From positions 1 to 64,000 of the forward strand of contig JAIRVG010000073.1 in the NCBI GenBank assembly GCA_031253995.1: DNA of 64,000 nt, in the 5' to 3' direction. The notes under the pieces were generated by a model that was not told where the DNA came from, ran no database searches, and worked only from the letters and a program-made list of their open reading frames with translations. The position numbers were made by a program, and so were the translations under genes. Position 1 is the first letter of the stretch, and every line of letters starts with the position of its first letter. Positions 31,579 through 43,500 of the stretch are shown one piece after another. Source of the stretch: Paucimonas sp. (lineage in GTDB: Bacteria > Pseudomonadota > Gammaproteobacteria > Pseudomonadales > Pseudomonadaceae).

Positions 31579-34500
31579 TCAGAGCACCAGATTGCTCCGC
31601 TCCCCCTCCGTCAACCGCGCCCGCGCCTGCTCGTCCAGCGCGCCGGTGCCCAGCACCTGCACCGAGCTCTGCCGGTCATCCAGCGGCGCACGGTTGGCCC
31701 CCGCCTCGCCACCCGGCAGACGCTCATCGCCAAAGCCCAATACCCGCACCGAGAAGATCGACGGCGCACGCTGGCGCGCGGCGTCCTGCTGCTGGCGACC
31801 AACCTGCTCGGCAGCCTGGGTCGCCGAGTTGGCAGCCGCACTGGCCGAGGCCATGGCGTTGGTGTTGACCACCGCCGCCACCGGCAGGCCTGTGGACTGG
31901 CCCTGGGTCTGGATGTTGGCCGCGTTGACCACCTGCAAGGCCGCGATGTTGACGTTGCCCGACACGCGGATCCCCGCCTCGCCGGCATCGATCGTGCCCT
32001 GCGGGGCAATCAGGTCGATGTCGCCCGGCGCCACCTCGGCGATCGGGTTGAGGGTGGCGATACCGGCACCGGTGGACGGCACCTGCGGCGACAGGGTGAC
32101 GTTGCCCCAGGCGTCGTAGACCCGCTTCGGCGGGGTGTACACCAGGGTGGTCTTGGTACCGCGGCCGGCGTTGATGTCGCCCTCCGCCGACCAGGCCTGG
32201 ATGGACCCGCCGAAGGTGGTCATGATCCGGCTCTGGCCGAGCAGGATGCTGCCCTGGGAGTAGGACTGGATATTGCCCACGCCCTGGGTCACCACGCCCG
32301 CCGTGGACGGCGGCGCCGCACCCTCGACGCCGAACACCTGCTGCCCGCCCGGGCTGAGCAACTGGATATCGCCACCGAAGTTGGTGTGGATGCCAGCACC
32401 GCCGAACAGCACGATGTCGCCGTCGTAGCTGATCGGATTGCCGGCCACGTCGCGGCTCGGGAACAGCGCGGCGATGGCATTGCGGCCGCGCAGGTAGCTG
32501 CCCAGGCGCGGGCCGCTGGCATCGTTGTACTCGCGGCCACCGGCCTTGAGTTCCTCGAAGTACACCTGGCGGGCGAAGATGCGCTGCTGCTCGGCCGGCA
32601 GCCCGGCGAGATAAGCCCGCGCTGCTTCGGCGTCGCCCTCGAAACCGAAACGCTCGCCGAGCCAGGTCACCAGGTCCTCGTCGTACAGGCGCACAACCTT
32701 GCCCGGCTGGTCGGCAAGCGGCGTGCCGCTGACGGCCAGGTTGAGCGGGTCCAGGTAGCGGGCGAGGAAGGCACTGTAGTCGACACCGGCGGCACCGGCC
32801 TGCAGCACCACGCTGGCCCCCGGCCGGCTGTCACCCGGGAGGATGGCGCCGAGGCTGTTGATCGCCGCGCGGTCTTCCATCAGCACATTGCGCCCGGCGC
32901 TGATTTCCAGGGTGCCAGGGCCGGCGACGTTGAAGCTGCTGTAGAGGATGTCGCGACCGGCCTGGACCAGGGAGATGTCGTTGGCGTCGTAGTGGATGAA
33001 GAGGTTGCCGATGGATCGGCTGTCCGTAGACGCAAGAAGGTTGCCCACGGCCGCGGGAAGCGAGCGACTGGTCGCCAGCTGCGACCCGGAGGCAACGATA
33101 TCGCGTCCGGCAATCATGCGAACCGCACCCGCCCCTTCGTACCAGGTCTGTCCGGCCAGGTTGCCTGCATAGACGCTAGTCGTCGAAAACTGAATCACCT
33201 CACCGCTGGACAGACCAACGATATCGCCGTTCAACGCATAGAACCGTGATGGCTCCAGTTCACCCGGCAGAATCCCGGCGGTATCGGCACCGAAGTAGAA
33301 CAGCGGATTGCTGCCAAGCCCCACGCCACGGCCACCCACGTTGCCGTTGCGGACGACTGGCGTAACGTTGTTGAAGCCAGCATAGCCGGCAAAACCCGGG
33401 TTCCAGATCGATGTCAGGCTTTGCGGATCAGTGCCCGAACGCTGGACCGAATAACCGCCAGCGTAGATCGAGTCTGCCGCCAGCAGTTGGAGATCACCCG
33501 TGACTGATGGCGCCAGCAACAGTGAATACGGCGTCAAACTTGAGAAAGTAGCCGGATCGCCCGTGGCCGAAGTCCCGAGATACAGGCTGCCTTGCGCAGC
33601 CACCGCACGCAGGATGGATGGGTAGACGAAGCGACCGTCTGTCATCGAACTGTTGGCGTTCGTCATTACCGAACTGTTGTTCCCCGGCAGTACGTCGGCG
33701 ATCTGAGTGCTAGGCGTCAGGTTGCCGCCTGCAGAGAACAGGTCGATGGCCGTATTGGCGGTCCAAAGACTGAACCAGGTGCTGCCGCCACCTTCATACT
33801 GGCGACCATCCGTCCCGGTGAACGCCAGGGTATTGGGCACGGTGATCCGCCCCGGATCCCCCGCGCCCCCCACTACCAGGTCACCACGGGTGGCCAGGCG
33901 CATCCCGGCATCGCCAGGTACCAGCACCAGGCCGCCGGTGGCAGCAGCCATGCTCGATCGATTGAGGTCGTAAGCCCGAGTCTCGGTGGAGTCCTGCCGG
34001 GGCCTCGTGAGGCCATAGCGCAGATCTATCCCGCCGATGCTTCCAGCCAGCAACGATGTACTGCCGCGCAGGTTGGCCAGTACTCCTTGCAGGTCCAGAC
34101 GGCTGTTGCCAGTCGTGTCGATCGTTCGGGCCGCAAGGTCGGGGTTCACCGCACCGCCGATACGAATGTCCATGTCGCCGCCGCCAGTCAGGCGCAGCTC
34201 GCCATCAGCACCTGCACGGCCGCTTCCCCCGACCGCCACGACTACGCCCTGGCTGCGCAGATTGTCGTCGACTACGTTGCCCTGTTTACCACCTCGTGCC
34301 TGCTGGTTACCCGCTACGCCAGCAACGCGCAGGTTGACATCCCCGCCGCCAAGGGTCCCGTACCCGCTGAAACCGACCAGATACGGCGTACCGCCCAGAG
34401 GGTCGGCTACATAGGTACCGAAGTTGATCCACCAGGCAGCAGGCTGATCGTCCTGCGTCGCCCCTCCGTTACCCTGGCGCCACAGCCAGTTGCCCACCTG

Positions 34501-37500
34501 GGCACTGCCGTACTGGGCATTGCCGGTGGTGCCGTTGGAGTCGACCCATTGATCGCCCGTCAGGTCACCGCCCACACGAATGTCCAGGTTGCCACCGTGC
34601 TCGGGGAACCACGCCTGGTATTGGGCCAGGGTCAGGCTCTCGTATTCGCTGCCACCGCTGCCCAGCAAGGAACCGCCGCGTTGACCACGCGCCTGCTGGT
34701 AGGCCGCCGTGACATCCTGCGCTTGGGTACCGGCGGTGTAGACACCGTAAGGCGAGTTCTGCAACAGCGAACCAGCTGCAGCCAGGTCGAGGTCGCCGGT
34801 GCCGGTTCGCAGGACGCTGTAGAGCTGGCGCTGGGCAGTCGCGGTCGAGCTGACGACGTGCTCGATGCAGTTCGCAGGATCGCTATCGCAATACCACATG
34901 TCGTCAGCCGCAATGGGTGACCCGGCCGGGTAGCCCGCCCAGTTGTCCGGAGACCAGGTCCATTGCGGTTGATCAGTGCAGTAGATGGCGTCGATATCGC
35001 ACAGCCAGCTGTTCGAGTCGTCGACCGGCGCCCACGGCTCGTAGCCCATTTCTATCGCCGCCTCGGTCAGTACCTTGCCCGCCGAACCCGTCACGATGTT
35101 CGCCGCATAGTGGGTATCGGCAAGGCGCAGGGTGCCCTGGCCATCGGCCCGGGTAATGCGGCTGTCAGCTGCATCCAGATCGGACCCGGCCACCATCCGC
35201 AGCGACCACGACTGGCTGCCGGCGGGCAGCATGCTGGCCACGGCCCAGTTGCGCCCGCCACCACTGCGCAGGTTCACGAAGGTGGTGCCCTCGGGCAGTT
35301 TCACATCGGTTTGCGAAGGAATCAGCGCACCACGCGCCAGGGCCAGGTCGCCGTCGAGCACCAGGGTATTGGGCAAGTTGGCGTCATTGCGCGCGATGCT
35401 CGGCAAGGGCACGCCCGCCGGCCAACGCATCGCCCCGACACTGGCGTTGTTCACCAGCAAGGTACCGGCGCCGAGGCGAGTACCCGACGGCAGGGTCACG
35501 GCCTGCTCCAGCAGGCTGCCGGCAGCAAACAGCACGGTACCGCCGGCATCGCGGATATCAGCAGCCAGCACGCTGCCGGCCGCCAGGGTGTAAGGCGCGG
35601 TCAGGCGGGTCTCGACTGCCAGGCGGGTGCCGGCGGCCAGGGTGGCGCCCTTGATCGGCAGCTCATAGTTCAGGGTGACACCGCCCTGGAACACCGTACC
35701 ATCGGCCAGGGTGACGCCCGGGCCGGGAACCACCAGGTCAGCGGCGAAGGGCTGCACACCGGACACCAGCAACCAGCCATTGTCATCCGGGCTGGTCGCC
35801 GGCGGAGCAAAGCCATCGTTGATGCTGCCGTAAAGGGTCAGGTCGCCACCGGCGCGCAGCACCAGGCCACCCACTTCGCCGGAACCGTAGACCGAGGGGT
35901 CGCGTTGGGTATGCGGGTTGAGGCTGGCGTAACGGTAGCCGGACAGGTCGATATCGCCCTGCACCACCAGGTCGCCATCCGCCGTGGTACTGGCGATCTC
36001 GACACCCGGACGCAAGTGCAGCGCGTCCAGGTAGCGCTCGTTGTTCAGGCCGCCGAGCTTGTCTTGCAGCAGCGCGGTATTGGCCAGTGCGGCAGTGATG
36101 AACGCGGTGCTGTCGGCATGCTTGCCATCGAGGTAGGTCTGGTCGATGACCTGATAGGGCTTGCCGCTGGTGGCGGGATCGCTTCCCAGCGGTGCGTCGG
36201 TGTAACGCTGCATGCCATACACCGAGATGGACGCGGCGCCCTGGATGTCATAGCGGCCACTGGCGTCGATGGCGATATCGCCGGCGGTGGCGCCACCGAT
36301 ACGCGGTGCCTTGAGGTCAAGGGTACCGAGGGCGACCAGGTCGTTGCGGCCGCTGGCAGTGCCATGGCGCAGGTCGATGCGCGCACCGTCGGCCAGTACC
36401 AGGTTGCCGCTGGACAGCTCGACGATTGCACGGTTAGGGCTGTCGATGATCTTGCCGTAGCTGTCCACCCGCAGCAGGCTGCCATGGGCGTCGAGCACGG
36501 ACTGGCTGCCGAGGGTCAGGCCATCGCGGGCAGCCAGGCGGATGCTGCCGACCTGCTCGCCACTGGCATCGACCAACCCGCTGACCGTGAGCGCGCCGCC
36601 GTCGAGCGACAACTCGATGTTGCTGGCCTTGAGGCCGTCGCCGATGGTCAGGTCGCCTTCCTTGAGCTGGAAGCGTCGTGCGCCGAATACCTGGCCATCG
36701 TTCAGGCGCTGGTTGAGGGCGGCGAAGTCGCCGCTCAGGTCGCCGTCGCCGAGATGACGGGCGCGTACCTCGACCTCGGCGCCTGCATAAGGCACCAGGC
36801 TGCCGGCGGCCTGGTAGACGCCGCTGGTGGAACCGAGGATCGCGCCCAGCAGGGATACGGTACCGGCACCTTCGCCCAGGGCAATGGCGCCGAGGCTGCC
36901 GCCCTGGTTGTTGCGCGCCGACAGGTCGATGGTCGAGCCGCTGTCCTGGCGGATGTCGCCGTTGTCGCTGCGCAACAGCAGGTCGCCGCCCCAGCTGTAT
37001 TTCTCGACATCATTGAAAGTCGCGGTACGCCCGGCCAGGTCGATGGACGAAGCGGCGCCCAGGCGCAGGTCGCCGCTGGCGGTCAGGCTGAGCTTGCCGC
37101 TGGGCAGCTCGACACGGGTATCGACCAGCAGGTTGGACGCGCTCATCGACCACTCGGCACCCAGGGCCTCAGTGCCCTTGCGCGCTGCGGCCGGTGCACC
37201 GCCAACCGGCGCTTCCAGACGCAGGTCGCCGCCAACGCTCAGGCGCGTGACCGAACCGGCCGTCCCGGTGAGCAACGGTGTACGCATCACCAGTTCGCCA
37301 CCGCTGTAGGCAAAGCCCTTGCCGCTCACGTACTCGCCCTGGCTCTGGTACACCGCCAGGCTGCCGCGGTGGTTGGCAGTGATCTGCTTGCCGGCATTCA
37401 GTTCCACACTGGAGAAGCCCAGGGCCAGACGCGCCTCGTCGGTTTGGCTGGACGGCTGGGTATTGGCCGCGTAGCCCAGCTCGATGGTGTCGGCTTGGAT

Positions 37501-40500
37501 CAGCAAACGACCGCTGCCAGTGCCCGGCCCGCCCTGGATGGCTGCGGCCGGCGCCTGGGTGGCACCGCTCCAGATCAGCGAGGCGGTGCGGATGCTGGCA
37601 ACATCATTGGCGTCGCCATAGCCCTGGATCGCCGGGCTGCCCAGCACCAGGTTGGCCAGGCTGGAGCGGCCGGTGGCCGGGTCCAGGGTGTCGAGGCTGA
37701 CGGTGCCGAAGAAGTTGATCGAGTCGCGGGCGGTGAGGATCAGGTTTTCCAGGGCCGGCGCGCCGTGGCTGGTGTCGCCTTGCAGCAGCCGGGTCAGGAC
37801 CGACTGGTTGAGGCTCAACCCTGCCGGCAGCACATGGTTCGTTGCCGCGGCCTGCAATGCATCCACCTCGCCGACGTTCACCGCGCTGACGGCCAGGTTG
37901 AGGTTGCGGGTACCGTAGCGCACCTCGTCGCCAATGCTCACGCTGCCGTTGCTGACGATGCCGATGGTGCCTTCGGAGTAGAGCTGCGACTCGCCGCAGA
38001 CCAACTCGCTGCAGGCCCCCAGGTTGATCGTTCCGTTGCTCTGCGTGCCTGGCGCCTGCAGGTTGAGCCCGCCATTGGAAACCGCCAGCAAGGCCCCGGT
38101 GCCCACCCGGTAGCTGAAGCCATCGCTGGAGTCGAAGGCCGCATCGCCCTTGCCCAGGGTGTCGATGCGCGCGCCCTGTTCGAGAGTGATATTGCCTACC
38201 AGCATCACATCGGGCCCGCTCAGGACACTGCCCTCGCGCAGCACGATGTCGCTGTTGCCGTCTCCCAGCAATACGACCTCGCTGCCTTGCTGGCCATAGA
38301 TCACGGTAGGGATCGCGCCCAGCACCATGCGGCTGGCACCGAAGCGGTTGAGATCGGAGGCGTACAGGCTGGAGCCGCTGAAAGCGTCGGTCGCGCTGGC
38401 GCCATCGGCCAGGACCTCGGTATCGCCAAGTACCAGCAGCGAGCCGCCATAGCCATCCTTCGCCGGCGTGAAGTCGACGGTCCCGGCGACGCTCAACGAA
38501 CTGCCGCTGATCCCCCTCAACAACAGAGAGCGGGCATCGGCCGGTAGCATGGCGCGGGGAATGCCCTGACGGATCGCATCGGCCAGGACGAAATCGGCGT
38601 AGCTGGTTTCGTTGTACTGCGAGTAGCGCCGCAGCACATCGGCAGAGGAAAGGATGACCTGGCTGGGCAGCGCATCGCGAATCGTCGTGCCGGCGACAGA
38701 CAGGTAGCCCGAGGTACTCCAGGAGCCGTTGCGCAAGGCCTGGCTGGACAGGTTGGCACCCTGCCCGGCCAGCCCGTTCAGCTCGACCCGGAAGGCGCCC
38801 GGCAACAAGGCGTAGGTGGACGGCAACAAGGTGTAGGTACCCGCCGGCAGTCCCGGTACACCCGCTCCGATGGTGATCTGCTGGCCGATCAAAGGCTGCA
38901 CTGCGCCCGCCTCGCCCCCCACTGGCGCGCTGACCGCCTGGACACCCGGGACGATGGCATAGACCGGGTTGTCGGCCAGCCCCGGCAGCAGGAAGCGCCC
39001 TTGCGCGTCGATCTGCACCAACGGGTTGTAGCGCGCATCGGTGGAGCCGCCGCGGCCGGAAATGAAACCGGCGCCGGTCAGCTCGCCGCCGCCGCTGAGA
39101 TCCACAACTGCGCCCGACTGGATGTCGACCTGCGAGGTAGCAAAGGTAACGCCGATTTCCAGCGCCGTGCCGGTTGAGTTCGCTCCCCCTGCCCCCTGCA
39201 ATGTGACCTTGTTGCCGGCGAAACTGTAGTTGATGCCATCGGTGGTACCGCCGTATGGCATGACCAGACCCGCACCACTCACCGACGTGAGGCTGCCAGG
39301 CAGCAGATGGACCTCCCTGAGTCCGTTGGAAGTAATGCTGCTGAAGCTGATTGCCCCCAAGGGCGCCCGCAGGATCCCGCCCTGTTCGATCGATCCGGCA
39401 CCCAGTTCCAGCTGACCGAACGCCGAGTACGGCATCGCCGGCGTGGCGTCACCCACCCGACCGATGCGCAGGACGGATTCGGGATCGATGCGCGGTTGAC
39501 CCTCCATCCGTCGGTAGCCTGCCATGACACTGGCAATGGCGCCCGTACCCGGATATATCTGTGTTGCCAGCAGGTCGAGGTCGCCAGGCACCCACAGTTG
39601 CGTGCGAGCAGCGTTGCCGTAGGGTGCCAGGAAGCGAAGCTCGCCATCGCTGTGCAGCTCGGTGTCGGCAAAGCCAGCCAACTGCAGGGTGGAGGCGAAT
39701 GTGGTGTTGTTCAGTATCTGGGCTTGTGCCCCCAGGTAAACGCTGCCCGCCACGTCCAGCAACTGGCTGGCGTGCACCGTCAGGGTCCCGCTCGGTGTCA
39801 ACGCCGATGGCTGGGGAGCCGCTGGCAACGGGTTCAGTCGTGATGCGCCTGCAAAGTACTGACCGGTTCCCGACAACAGCACATAGGGCGCCAGCAGCTC
39901 CACAGGCTGCGCCTCGCTCGACGAGGCCACCGCTTCGAACGCCGAACCATACAAGCGCAGCGCCTGGCTGGTAGCGAGCCGAGTGCCGGACTCCAACGCC
40001 AATACCCCGTGGCTGAGCAGAGTGAGGTCGGAGAAGCCGCCAGCCTGGATCTCATCGGCAGACACCCGGGCTTGACCATATACCAGGCCGGTGTTGGTCT
40101 CGCCCGGCCGGGCGTCCACCAAAGCATCCTCCCCGGCAGCCGACTGCCCCAGCACCAGACGGCGCACACTGAGTACAGCCGCGTTGGTGGTGGTGTTGGC
40201 GTAGGCAGGGGTTTCGAGGGCAATCTGCAAACTGCCACCGGCAGCCGTCGCGCCGCCAGAAGCGGCATGCAGGTCGCCATCGAGCAGCAAGCCACGGTGA
40301 GACGCCAGGGCAATGCTGCCACCGTTACTGGCAATCTCGCGACTGCCCACGCCACGAATATCCAGCCAGGTGCTGGCCCCGGAGGCCTCCAGGCGTGAAC
40401 CGGGGCGCAGGACAACGAAGGCATCGGCCGCAGTGGCCGTCGCCAGTTGGGTGTCCACTGTGCCACCAATGACGATGCTGCCGCCGGCGTCGACCCGACC

Positions 40501-43500
40501 GTAGCGCCGCCCTTGCGAATCCAGGGCCCAGTTGGCCTGACCCGAGACGTCCAGAAGGGCTTGCTCACCGATCCAGATCGAACGACCGTTGGCCTGGTTG
40601 TCGCCCAGGGCTTCGTTCTCGGAAGGGTCGATATCGCCGAACTGCTGCTGGCGGATGTCGATGCTGCCGCCATGGGCCAGCAGCATGCCGAGCACCGTGA
40701 CCTGGCCGGGGCTGCGCACGCGAATGGACTGACCCGGATCGACCTGCAGCAGGCTGCCCTGGCCAATCACGAGGGATTGGTTGGCGGCATCGACAAGGCC
40801 GGCGAGGTCACCACCGGCCTGCAGCGCCAGACTGGCGCCAGCACGCTGGGTCAGCACACCTGCCAACGGGTCTTCCTGATACAGCGGTGGCGTCCAGACT
40901 TCCAGGACCTGGTCAATGGCCGCAGCGCCGGACACGGCGCTGGCGTTTTCCGTCCAGCGCCAGACCGGTCGGGTGACCTGCACCTGCGCTCCCTCGGCCA
41001 CCTCCAGACCGGCCTGCCCCTTGACCTCGTAGTGGGCAAAGCCCAAGGAGAACATCTCCGGTGCCAGGTAGAGCGTATCGTCTGCCTCGTCCGTCGCACT
41101 GCCACCGATATTCACCCGCCCGGAACGCAGCGATAGCGTCCCAGCCCCCCCAACGCCCAGGCCACGCAATTCACCACCCAGCTGCAAGGCACCGGTCGCG
41201 CCCAACGCCGTGCTGGCACTGGCATGCAGGGTGATATCCCCTCCCTTGCCACCATGGCGTTTGCCGTCGGCACCAATGCTCGCGCCCGAGGACACATCCA
41301 GCAGCGTGCCGTCGCCCAGCACCACATCACCGCCGTTGCGCAGGCTGATGCGCCCACCGTCGCGCCAGGCCGCCAGGGTACCGGCATCGGCATCGAGCAA
41401 CAGGTTGCTCCAGCGTCCGCTGGCGTCCAGGTGCACGCCGTCGGCTACCCGCAGGCTGCCTTGCTGGTCCAGGCTATTGAGATAGACATCGATGGCCGCC
41501 GAGGTGAGGTTGACCTGCTGACGCACGTTGCCGGCTTCGATCACCCCGGCGCGAACCGTCAGGTCGGCGTTGATATCGACAGTCTTGGCGAACAACCCCA
41601 GCTCGCCGCCATCGGCCAGTTGCAGCGCGTCGTTGACCTCGACCGATTCCAGCGCCGAGATCTTCAGGCCACCAAGGCCGAAGCTGTTGAGCAGGTCACT
41701 GTCCAGGCTCAACGTACCCTGGCGCGTGGCGTCGACACTGTCATCCAGGCCGATGGTGCCGGCATCGACACCGATGCCGGCGGCGATGTCGACCCGCTGC
41801 ACGGTTTGCGCACTGGCACCGAGGGCATACTGCAGCAGGCCGCTGCTCTTCACGTAGTAAGGGGTGTATTCGCCGACGATCAACTGGGCGCCACGGGCCA
41901 CCGCCTTCTGCGACTGGTTGTAGCCATCCAGCCCGGCCTGCGCCGCCTGGGTCTGGCTATCGCCCTGGAACACGGTGCCAACGATATCGCCCTGCAGCAC
42001 CGCATTGCCGGTACCGACCACCAGGCTGCCGGCATCGCGGCCGACGGTGTAGCCGTTCTCGTAGCGCTGCGCGGCGCCGATCAGCGGGTTGTAGAAGGTG
42101 CGGGTCTGGTTCCAGCGTTCGCTGTAGGTTTCGTAGCCGCGGTAGATGCCATCGTAAAGCAGGTCGCCCGGGGCGCTGGACAGCTCGTACAGGCGCCCGT
42201 CGCTGCCCTTGAGCCAGGTCTGCTTGATGTAGCCTTCCTGCACATCGAGGGTGCCGCCGGACAGGTTGATCTGCGAACCCTGCTGGGTCACCAGGTCGTT
42301 GCCGGTGAAACGCACGCTGCCGCCCTGGGCCATCCACTCGCCTACCGAGTGGCCCTGGGTGCCGAGGTAGCCAGCGACTTCCAGCAGGCCGCCGGCGGTG
42401 TACCAGCGGTCCGTCGCGTAGCCATTGGTGCCGGCGGTGACCCGCACCAGGTCGCGCACATCGACCCACACGTCCTGGCTGTTGAGCGCACCGCCCTCAC
42501 GATTGACCGCGGCATCGCGCTGCTCGTTGCCCTGCACGTTGACCTTGATGTTGTTGGCCTCCATGGCCACCTTGACGCCCACCGCCCCGGATACGTCGAT
42601 GTTCGCGCCGTCGCGCACCAGGGTGCGCTGCCCGGCATTGACCACCACCTGACCGCCGGTGGCCAGGGTCACGGAGCCGCCACGGAAGTCGACGGTGCCG
42701 CTGCTGTTGATCTCGATGCGCGACTGCTCGCGACGGTCGAGGTCGGCCAGGGTGATCGCGCCGGTGGCTCCGCTCGCCGGGATCAGGGCGGCGTCGCGCT
42801 GGCTGTCCAGCGCGGTGCTGCCACTGCTGTCGAGAAGGATGGCGCTGGTGCTGCCCTCGCCCAGGGTCACCGCCTCGCTGGCCTTCAGGTGCAGGGTGCC
42901 GCGGGTGTCCACCGAGGTGCTGGACAGCAGCACGCCATCCTGTTGCACGGTGCGCCCGGCCAGGGTGATATCGCCACTGGCGGCCTGGATGATGCCGCTG
43001 TTGCGCACCGTCCCGGAGCCACCCGCCACCTGCTGCGCCTGTACCTCGTTGCCGCGGGTGGTGGAGGTGACGTTGCCGTCGCTGCCCACGCCCCTGCGGA
43101 TGATGAAATTGTCCCCGGCGGCCAGCAGGGTCTGGCCACGGTTGGTGGCGATGCTGCCGGCGTTCTCCACCTCGTTGCCCAGCAACAGCACGTAGCCGCC
43201 GCCAGCGGTGCTGGTCGCCGGGTCGCGGGTGGTGATCTGCGCCCCGCGCTCCACCCGCACCGCACCGGCGGCGTCGGTGAAGCTCGGCTGCGAATTGTTG
43301 TTGGCGTACAGGCCGTTGTCGCGGAACTGGCTGTCGCTCATGCTGGCCGCCGCGACCACCAGGTTGCGGGTGTTGACCTGGCTGGTGCCGTCGAAGATCA
43401 CGCCGTTGCTGTTGAGCACCATCACCGTGCCGCCGGCCTCGATGCGACCGAGGATCTGGCTGGGGCGTGCCTGCGGGTCGTTGACCCGGTTGAGCACCGC

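Noticed and set aside
34963..38547. 1194-codon plus-strand ORF opposite tpsA
   Set aside because: The minus-strand tpsA frame is continuous with TPS motifs; the plus frame is low-complexity and has no export signal or fold.
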